Assembly (NCBI GenBank): GCA_027034115.1
Contig: JALVJB010000211.1
Location: forward strand, 1-18,793
Reading direction: 5' to 3'
DNA length: 18,793 nt
Origin: Acidilobaceae archaeon
Lineage (GTDB): Archaea; Thermoproteota; Thermoprotei_A; Sulfolobales; Acidilobaceae
Under the pieces are notes generated by a model that saw only the letters and a list, made by a program, of their open reading frames with translations, was not told the DNA's origin and searched no databases. This document shows positions 14,557 to 18,793 of the stretch, piece after piece (the stretch's first letter is position 1; each line of letters begins with the position of its first letter). Both the position numbers and the translations under genes were made by a program.

Positions 14557-15529
14557 TCTTCGCGGCCTCCACCATGTTCTTCAGCTTGGCTCTAGCGATT
14601 TCTCTTGGAAGCCTCTTTAGCCCGCAGTCGGGGTCGATGTAAATTTTCTCGGGTGGTAGGATTCCGAGCCTCATTAGCTTGTCTATGGCTTCTAGGATCT
14701 CCTCCACCGTCTCCACCTGGTGGGAGTGCACATCTATCACTCCATAGCCTAACTCCTTGTTGTAACCGTACTCTTTCAGGTATGGTAAAAGGCGGAAATC
14801 GCTGTTCTTGAATTCGAGGTCGAATTGGTCAACGGGGTAGTCGAGGATGTAGGGTAATAGCTTCTCTACCCTTCCGAAACATATGTGTACAATCTTCTTC
14901 GCCTCAATACCGTTCAACATTAGTTTCAATGCCTCACCTAGCATCTCCGCTTCCTCCGGGAATGGGCGCGTGGATAGAGCAGGCTCGTCTACTTGAATGT
15001 ACTTGGCGCCGGCGTTTACTAGGGCTTCAATTTCTTTACGTAAAACCTTTGCAAGTTCCATTATGGCTTCGTATCTATCCTTATAGTATAAGTCGAAGCT
15101 CCACTCTAGCATTGTATATGGTCCAGTTAGGATGCCCTTGACGGGTCTCCCCTCAGAGTACTCGGTGGCAATCCGCCAGTCTCGTAGTGTCATGGGACCG
15201 GGCCACTTAACGGGTCCTTCAATTATGGGTTTCCTGAAGTAGACATTGTCGAATATTTTTACCCACTCTCCTGGCCGGTAACCTTCCATTATTTCGGAGA
15301 AGTATACTACCATGTCTTCTCTGCTCTGCTCCCCATCACTGATTATATCAACGCCTGCCTCCAATTGATCCTGTACTACTCCCTTAATGGCCTCTCGAAC
15401 TAGCGATTCGAACTCTTCCTCGCTTATCTCTCCCTTCTTCCTCCTTCTAAGGGCCTCTTTTGCGGGCGGGAGCTTTGGATAACTCCCAACAACCGTTGTA
15501 GGGAATTTCTCCGGTACCCTATAACTCAT
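14537..15529 (-). CDS. metE: Methionine synthase, catalytic (C-terminal MetE) protein
   Basis: This protein corresponds to the zinc-containing C-terminal half of cobalamin-independent methionine synthase, which methylates homocysteine. It is 330 residues. It begins with TTVVGSYPK (11-19) and has TGPYTMLEWSF (135-145), QVDEPAL (179-185) and the zinc ligands His215 and Cys217 (VHICFG), Glu239 and Cys302 (PDCGLKRL). It is not fused to the N-terminal half, which is the separate gene 6 bases upstream. A full GGAGGTGA ribosome binding site (15543-15536) overlaps the stop of that gene, 6 nt before ATG 15529. The methyl donor in such archaea is uncertain and may be a tetrahydromethanopterin-type pterin rather than folate (inference). 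Confidence 0.92.
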   Translation of the reverse strand: MSYRVPEKFPTTVVGSYPKLPPAKEALRRRKKGEISEEEFESLVREAIKGVVQDQLEAGVDIISDGEQSREDMVVYFSEIMEGYRPGEWVKIFDNVYFRKPIIEGPVKWPGPMTLRDWRIATEYSEGRPVKGILTGPYTMLEWSFDLYYKDRYEAIMELAKVLRKEIEALVNAGAKYIQVDEPALSTRPFPEEAEMLGEALKLMLNGIEAKKIVHICFGRVEKLLPYILDYPVDQFDLEFKNSDFRLLPYLKEYGYNKELGYGVIDVHSHQVETVEEILEAIDKLMRLGILPPEKIYIDPDCGLKRLPREIARAKLKNMVEAAKIAREKW

Positions 15530-15535
15530 ACTCGC

Positions 15536-16540
15536 TCACCTCCAAATCGTGTAGGCTTCACTGTCCGTCTCTTCTGCAAACTTCTCTACAAGACGTGAGA
15601 GCAAAATCGTTTTCCTTAGGCTGTACCGGAAGGGTATGAGGTCCATCCAGGTGGTAGTTGTAAGCACTAGTTCTTCGGTGCTTTCATCGACCAGCCTCCT
15701 AACATCGTCAATTATCCTATCTACATCGTCATCATGTATCCTTCTACCGTCAATAACACCAAGCACCGGAACATGGCCTCCAAAGCCTTTAACACTAAGC
15801 AAGTCTAGGGCCCGGGTCCTAGTATCGTAGACATCAACGGACAAATACTTTGAATCTACATTAAGAATTGCTTCATATACGTCCGTACTTGGCGCATTAA
15901 AGTATACGGCCATACTGGCTTTTTCCTCATATCCCTTAATTATCTTATTGAATAATTCTACCGCAAGTACTGCGTCATCTCTAGTAGCATCAATATCTGC
16001 TAGGAAAGGTTCATCCACTTGAACAAAGCCTGCTCCGGCTTCTACAGCCTTCGAGACTTCTTGCCTTAAGATGCTTGCTATCTTAACCGCTAGTTCCTCG
16101 CGGGAGAGCCCCGAGCTATTTTTCGAGAGCCTAGCAAAGGTTACAGGCCCGGGTACTACTACTTTCAGTGCGCTTGGATGAGCTAGTTCTATGAAATCTC
16201 TTACCCTGGGAGCTAGGACTGGCTCGATAGTGTCGGGCTCGCCTACGAATACCGGTATTCTGTAGAAGAAGTTGTTATCGAAGTAACGTAGGAGCCCATT
16301 AACAGAAACATTTCTCCAAGACCTAGCAAATGGCCTGAATATATCGTGCCAGTCAACCATTCCGTCGACAATTACGGGTAGGCCTGCCGCCTTTTGAACG
16401 CCCATTATTTCGGAGTGGACTCTTTGAAGGCGAATTGAGGCCTCTGTAGGGGGGACCAGGCCTCTTTCCACGTCACGTAGAAGGTGCCTGGCCTCTCTGC
16501 TTCGAGGGTAGCCTCCTAGAACCATGCCCCATATGCGCAT
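15536..16540 (-). CDS. MetE N-terminal-domain protein (split methionine synthase partner)
   Basis: This 334-residue TIM-barrel protein resembles the N-terminal half of MetE. It has YFDNNFFYRIPVF (86-98), VVPGPVTFARLSK (128-140) and AGFVQVDEPFL (170-180). The positions that carry zinc ligands in the catalytic half are replaced: YFNAPS instead of the HxC motif and TTTTWMDLIPF instead of PDCG. In full-length MetE this half helps bind the methyl-pterin donor, so this gene likely supplies that function to the catalytic protein encoded next to it. Split pairs of this kind are known in Sulfolobus. ATG 16540 has GGGGTG close upstream. It is the first gene of the operon, with a TTAAT box near 16566 as possible promoter. 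Confidence 0.85.
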   Translation of the reverse strand: MRIWGMVLGGYPRSREARHLLRDVERGLVPPTEASIRLQRVHSEIMGVQKAAGLPVIVDGMVDWHDIFRPFARSWRNVSVNGLLRYFDNNFFYRIPVFVGEPDTIEPVLAPRVRDFIELAHPSALKVVVPGPVTFARLSKNSSGLSREELAVKIASILRQEVSKAVEAGAGFVQVDEPFLADIDATRDDAVLAVELFNKIIKGYEEKASMAVYFNAPSTDVYEAILNVDSKYLSVDVYDTRTRALDLLSVKGFGGHVPVLGVIDGRRIHDDDVDRIIDDVRRLVDESTEELVLTTTTWMDLIPFRYSLRKTILLSRLVEKFAEETDSEAYTIWR

Positions 16541-16599
16541 AGCGCACCCCTAAATGCTTAGGCAATTAAGCGGGGTGGTGTTATAGCTTACTAGTGCTA

Positions 16600-16641
16600 G
16601 ATATACTATGTAATAAGAAGTCATTATAGAATGTATATATC
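16600..16641 (+). promoter_or_regulatory. Promoter and imperfect inverted repeat of the fur-like gene
   Basis: GTATATATC (16633-16641) is a good TATA box about 36-44 bases before the fur-like ATG. It forms the right arm of an imperfect inverted repeat. The left outer arm is GATATAC (16600-16606), and the inner arms are TAAT (16611-16614) and ATTA (16623-16626) around AAGAAGTC. Such a palindrome over a TATA box could be an autoregulatory operator. The 136-bp gap also serves the divergent metE operon. Confidence 0.4.
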
Positions 16642-16676
16642 TTCTCAGTGAACATTACTCTCAGAAGGGGACGCTC

Positions 16677-17123
16677 ATGGATAAGGGGGGCTACGAGAAC
16701 GTCGAAGACGTAGTGAGGATACTTGAGAAGCTGGGGCAGAGACTCACACCACAAAGAATAATAGTAGCTAAAATTATTTTAGAAAATGTTAAAAAGCATC
16801 CTTCCTTTAAAGAGATCCACGCAATAGCTTCAAAACAACTACCAAGACTAGGAGTATCAACAACATACATGATAATGAAAATGCTCGAGGAAGCCGGAGT
16901 AATAACAACCTTCGAGGCAAACGGAGAAACCCACATTGACAGCCCCCATCCACACATAAATATAGTATGCCAGGACACCGGGCAAATCATAGACATAGAA
17001 GACAACGATCTAACAAACGAAGTAATACAAGCAATAACACTGGCATCCTCAAAGCAGGGAGTCAGCATAAGCAAGCCAGTAGTCATCGTAAAAGCTCACT
17101 GCACCAACGGTAAACAGGGATAA
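16677..17123 (+). CDS. Fur/PerR-family transcription regulator
   Basis: A 148-residue metal- or peroxide-responsive repressor. The winged helix covers about 20-80: RLTPQRIIVAKIILENV, HPSFKEIHAIA, and the recognition segment GVSTTYMIMKMLEEAGVI. The regulatory part has His86, Asp88, His91, His93 and Cys98 (HIDSPHPHINIVC), a plausible sensing site. The two CxxC pairs that form the structural zinc site in PerR and many Fur proteins are absent; only Cys98 and Cys142 occur. Which signal it senses cannot be decided from sequence. It is transcribed divergently from the split metE operon and could regulate it, itself, or the ZIP transporter upstream in the window (inference). AAGGGG lies just before the ATG. 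Confidence 0.85.
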   Translation: MDKGGYENVEDVVRILEKLGQRLTPQRIIVAKIILENVKKHPSFKEIHAIASKQLPRLGVSTTYMIMKMLEEAGVITTFEANGETHIDSPHPHINIVCQDTGQIIDIEDNDLTNEVIQAITLASSKQGVSISKPVVIVKAHCTNGKQG

Positions 17124-17126
17124 TCT

Positions 17127-17133
17127 CTATAAA
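17127..17133 (+). promoter_or_regulatory. TATA box of tRNA-Val
   Basis: CTATAAA lies about 31-37 bases upstream of the tRNA-Val 5' end, just after the stop of the Fur-like gene, at a normal distance for a tRNA promoter. Confidence 0.5.
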
Positions 17134-17163
17134 CATCAAATCTCCCGATAACCCTTCTAACGG

Positions 17164-17241
17164 GGGCCCGTCGTCTAGCCTGGTTAGGACGCCGCCCTCA
17201 CACGGCGGAGGTCGGGGGTTCAAATCCCCCCGGGCCCACCA
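17164..17241 (+). tRNA. tRNA-Val (anticodon CAC)
   Basis: The acceptor GGGCCCG (17164-17170) pairs with CGGGCCC (17231-17237). Discriminator A and an encoded CCA (17239-17241) follow. The anticodon stem-loop CCGCC-CTCACAC-GGCGG carries CAC, which reads GUG codons. The T arm is GGGGG-TTCAAAT-CCCCC. The 3' half from the anticodon loop onward recurs in degenerate form at 17998-18043, marking this gene as a likely integration target. Confidence 0.97.
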
Positions 17242-17269
17242 CCTAACTGGTAACACTTTAAGAAAATTG

Positions 17270-17614
17270 TTATCTTCCAATAATCTCTATTCTATCATTA
17301 TATACTATTATAATCTTCTCGTTCAGTTCTTTGATATTCTCCGACAAGAATACAAGGCGTTCAGCCATCACCCCTGGTAGTGAGGGATGGATGCGAAGCA
17401 CAATAATGCCCGGATGGGAGTTAGGCGGGTACCTCAACTCATCAGCAAAATCGTTATCTCTTGTAATTAGTATCAAGTTCTTTTCTCTAGCTATTTTAAT
17501 AACTGTTCTATCATCAATACCTTGAGGTACATATTCAGCGTGGAAGCCTTTCTGTCTTAGTAGCTTAAAAATTGTTCTGGGTACGTTTTCGTCAAGCAGG
17601 AATTGGTATGACAC
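17270..17614 (-). CDS. DUF5615 PIN-like protein, putative toxin (module 1)
   Basis: A 114-residue protein of the DUF5615/Mut7-C-like PIN group, predicted RNases. The acidic residues expected of a PIN active site are visible: Asp8 and Glu9 (FLLDENVPR), Asp34/35 (GIDDRTVIKIA), Asp53 and Asp55 (ILITRDNDFAD), followed by HPGIIVLRI. Such genes regularly follow a DUF433 gene, and the pair is widely predicted to be a type II toxin-antitoxin system. The GTG start (17614) lies inside the DUF433 gene with a 58-nt overlap, preceded by the strong site AGGAGGGA. It ends 28 bases from the tRNA-Val 3' end, on the opposite strand. A diverged paralogue lies at 18058-18417. Confidence 0.85.
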   Translation of the reverse strand: MSYQFLLDENVPRTIFKLLRQKGFHAEYVPQGIDDRTVIKIAREKNLILITRDNDFADELRYPPNSHPGIIVLRIHPSLPGVMAERLVFLSENIKELNEKIIIVYNDRIEIIGR

Positions 17615-17826
17615 GTCTCCCTCCTAAGGAGCTCGGCTGCAAGAGCTATTGCCTCAAGAATCATCTCCTTGTTTAGCTGGGGGTACTCCTCTAAAATCTC
17701 CTCGATACTCATACCAGACGCAATCATTTCAAGAACATCAGCCACCAGGACTCTTGTACTCCTGAAGACCGGTTTACCATGGCAAACATTTGGATTTATC
17801 TCAATCCATTTAAACTTCCGCTCCAC
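17557..17826 (-). CDS. DUF433 protein, putative antitoxin (module 1)
   Basis: An 89-residue protein with a DUF433 core: INPNVCHGKPVFRSTRVLV, VLEMIASGMSIEEILEEYP and ILEAIALAAELLRRE. DUF433 proteins are small helical, HTH-like proteins predicted to be antitoxins of DUF5615 nucleases. The usual GTR motif reads STR here. After residue 71 the frame runs on for 18 residues (ETCHTNSCLTKTYPEQFLSY region) inside the toxin gene. The module 2 homologue stops near residue 77, so the tail looks like the result of a lost stop codon. GTG 17826 has GGGGA about 8 nt upstream, and a TATA-like CTTTAAGAGA follows further upstream. Confidence 0.83.
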   Translation of the reverse strand: MERKFKWIEINPNVCHGKPVFRSTRVLVADVLEMIASGMSIEEILEEYPQLNKEMILEAIALAAELLRRETCHTNSCLTKTYPEQFLSY

Positions 17827-17860
17827 ATCATTTCCCCAGGAGTTATTTGATTTACCCAGC

Positions 17861-17870
17861 TCTCTTAAAG
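17861..17870 (-). promoter_or_regulatory. TATA-like box of module 1
   Basis: On the minus strand CTTTAAGAGA lies 35-44 bases before the DUF433 start. The aligned sequence of module 2 (GGCTTAAGTG, 18665-18674) is about 803 bp away, so the promoters are homologous. Confidence 0.45.
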
Positions 17871-17893
17871 CTAGCCCGAGATAGAGTAATCCT

Positions 17894-17990
17894 CATGCAT
17901 ATCTGATGGTGATTGTTACCTTCAGTGATATTCTTGTCGATATTCTTTTTAGACTCCATGCATATCTGCTATATGCTTTCATGCATATCT
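17894..17990. repeat. Array A: three CATGCATATCT elements
   Basis: Three identical 11-bp elements CATGCATATCT start at 17894, 17957 and 17980, with start-to-start distances of 63 and 23 bp. Each contains the palindrome ATGCAT. They lie upstream of the promoter of module 1; the nearest is about 24 bp beyond its TATA-like box. The same three-element layout recurs upstream of module 2. A binding site for the DUF433 protein or another regulator is possible but not shown. Confidence 0.75.
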
Positions 17991-17997
17991 ATGTGTT

Positions 17998-18043
17998 CTC
18001 ACTCGGTGGAGGCTCCGGGGTTTAAATCCCCCCGGGCCCACCA
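17998..18043 (+). repeat. Degenerate duplicate of the tRNA-Val 3' half (att-like)
   Basis: This 46-base segment aligns with tRNA-Val from the anticodon loop to CCA (17197-17241). It shares CTCAC at the start, CGG-GGAGG in the anticodon stem and variable region, and an exact 20-base match at the end, AAATCCCCCCGGGCCCACCA. The T loop reads TTTAAAT instead of TTCAAAT. There is no 5' half, so it is not a functional tRNA gene. A copy running from anticodon loop to 3' end is the form of the attachment sequence of SSV-type integrases. It ends exactly 802 bp after the end of the intact gene. Confidence 0.85.
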
Positions 18044-18057
18044 TTTTCTATAATTAC

Positions 18058-18417
18058 TTATCTTAGTGGAATTATCCTTATAGTGTTCCTGCGGACTACA
18101 ATTAGTTTGTCGTAAGGATTTTCTACAGATTTGAGAGTGGAGATTATTCTATTTGTGATGTACTCCGGGTTCGCGGGTGGAATTCGCATTAGTATGACGC
18201 CTGGCACGTTAGGATTGGTGAGGGCTGTTCTTCCGAAGTCCTTGTCAAATGTTATAATTATTCTCTTTTCTCTTATTGAGAGTTGTACTACCTGTTCATC
18301 ATTCATACCGGGGTTTACTTCCCAGACTGATACTACGTCGTAGCCTAGGCTTCTGAGGGACTGTATGGTGGTTCTTGGAATGTTTTCGTCGGCCAAGATT
18401 TTAGGCTTTGACGACAA
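18058..18417 (-). CDS. DUF5615 PIN-like protein, putative toxin (module 2)
   Basis: A 119-residue homologue of the module 1 nuclease. It has Asp10 and Glu11 (ILADENIPR), Asp40 (MNDEQVVQLS), Asp58 and Asp60 (IIITFDKDFGR) and VPGVILMRI, so the predicted PIN active site is complete. The TTG at 18417 has GGAGG a few bases upstream and overlaps the DUF433 stop by 17 nt. It ends 15 bases from the degenerate tRNA fragment, as module 1 ends 28 bases from the intact tRNA. The sequence differs widely from module 1, so the two pairs are likely to have separate specificities. Confidence 0.85.
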   Translation of the reverse strand: MSSKPKILADENIPRTTIQSLRSLGYDVVSVWEVNPGMNDEQVVQLSIREKRIIITFDKDFGRTALTNPNVPGVILMRIPPANPEYITNRIISTLKSVENPYDKLIVVRRNTIRIIPLR

Positions 18418-18628
18418 CTTCCTCCCTCAATACTCTCGCAGCGTATCTTACTGCTGCTAACACATCCTCCCGTGTGAGGTGCGGGTACTCCTTTAGTATA
18501 TCGTCAATGGTCCACCCGTTAGCGATAAGCTCCAGTATGAAGTAGACCGGAATTCTCGTTCCCTTTATGACAGGTTTTCCACCCATAATTTTCGGGTTAA
18601 CAACTATTCTCTCCTTAGCATCAGCCAT
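18401..18628 (-). CDS. DUF433 protein, putative antitoxin (module 2)
   Basis: A 75-residue protein with a complete DUF433 pattern: IVVNPKIMGGKPVIKGTRIPV, ILELIANGWTIDDILKEYP and EDVLAAVRYAARVL. By hand alignment about 30 of 64 core residues equal those of module 1. ATG 18628 is preferred because GGTG is directly upstream. An in-frame GTG at 18634 lies inside that ribosome binding site and would add two residues. The stop overlaps the toxin gene by 17 nt, the normal coupling for this type of pair. Confidence 0.85.
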   Translation of the reverse strand: MADAKERIVVNPKIMGGKPVIKGTRIPVYFILELIANGWTIDDILKEYPHLTREDVLAAVRYAARVLREEVVVKA

Positions 18629-18664
18629 CGGCACCTACCCCTATTGTATCTGGTAAACTCTGCT

Positions 18665-18674
18665 CACTTAAGCC
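18665..18674 (-). promoter_or_regulatory. TATA-like box of module 2
   Basis: On the minus strand GGCTTAAGTG lies about 37-46 bases before ATG 18628. It is the counterpart of the module 1 box at 17861-17870. Confidence 0.4.
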
Positions 18675-18696
18675 TAGCTTCACTACTGTTGCTAGT

Positions 18697-18793
18697 CATG
18701 CATATTTGATAATTGATGATATCGTTTCGGATATCCTCATTAGTATTCTTTTTGGACTACATGCATACTCTGGATGTGAACTCTTGCATATCT
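18697..18793. repeat. Array B: three CATGCATATCT-like elements
   Basis: Diverged copies of the array A element begin at 18697 (CATGCATATTT), 18760 (CATGCATACTCT) and 18783 (CTTGCATATCT, cut by the window end). The spacings are 63 and 23 bp, identical to array A, and each element lies 803 bp from its counterpart. The intervening sequence also aligns, for example TATTCTTTTTGGACTACATG at 18744 against TATTCTTTTTAGACTCCATG at 17941. Confidence 0.75.

Noticed and set aside
17083..17280. 65-residue open frame containing ARGDLNPRPPPCEGG over tRNA-Val
   Set aside because: This is the well-known false protein produced by translating the antisense of a tRNA gene.
17894..18793. CRISPR array formed by the CATGCATATCT repeats
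   Set aside because: The elements are only 11 bp, the spacing is 63 and 23 bp rather than regular, there are three per array, and no cas genes are present.
18697..18793. C/D box guide RNA around TTGATGA near 18712
   Set aside because: The C-box lacks the purine at its first position and no D box (CTGA) follows at suitable distance.

Overview
The window is a stretch of chromosome from a hyperthermophilic crenarchaeon, most likely of the Desulfurococcales type. The evidence is archaeal-only or archaeal-type proteins (aIF5B, aIF2-gamma, Rpo7/Spt4, S6e, S24e, S27ae, Kae1/Bud32, Orc1/Cdc6, GTP-dependent dephospho-CoA kinase, a split MetE), GTG/TTG starts preceded by GGTGA-type ribosome binding sites, tRNA genes with encoded CCA, and crenarchaeal insert regions in S6e. 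The species call is inference.

Layout. 1-570: end of rpl24e, then ndk. 567-2405: aIF5B on the minus strand, tail-to-tail with ndk. 2406-2534: divergent region holding a bidirectional TATA-like box and a strong hairpin in front of rps6e. 2535-9250: a long plus-strand information-processing cluster: rps6e, aif2g, PIN nuclease, rpo7 (rpoE1), spt4 (rpoE2), GTP-dependent dephospho-CoA kinase, rps24e, rps27ae, kae1, bud32, ITPase, with gaps of a few bases or overlaps of 25-37 nt for most junctions. 9256-10275: tRNA-Leu(CAA), a ZIP metal transporter and tRNA-Ala(GGC). 10276-10459: AT-rich, origin-like or promoter region before orc1/cdc6. 10460-13250: orc1/cdc6, a DUF99 protein and malate dehydrogenase. 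13270-16540 (minus): split methionine synthase operon (MetE N-domain protein, MetE catalytic protein, a HypE/PurM-like protein, an unknown 81-residue protein). 16677-17123: a Fur-family regulator transcribed divergently from the met operon. 17164-17241: tRNA-Val(CAC).

The most unusual region is 17164-18793. Downstream of tRNA-Val lie two related but strongly diverged DUF433/DUF5615 toxin-antitoxin-like pairs on the minus strand. A degenerate copy of the 3' half of the tRNA-Val gene, from the anticodon loop to CCA, sits between them. Each pair has its own upstream array of three CATGCATATCT-like elements, with identical internal spacing (63 and 23 bp) in the two copies. tRNA ends, promoters and repeat arrays all recur with a period of 802-803 bp, so the locus looks like a tandem array of 0.8-kb modules that accreted at the tRNA 3' end through an SSV-type attachment sequence or by tandem duplication. 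The unit predicts a further tRNA 3'-half copy a few bases past the right edge of the window.

Functionally, most of the window is translation, transcription and tRNA-modification housekeeping plus replication initiation. Accessory content is limited to the ZIP transporter, the Fur-like regulator and the tRNA-linked module array. No stretch longer than 300 bases lacks a gene.
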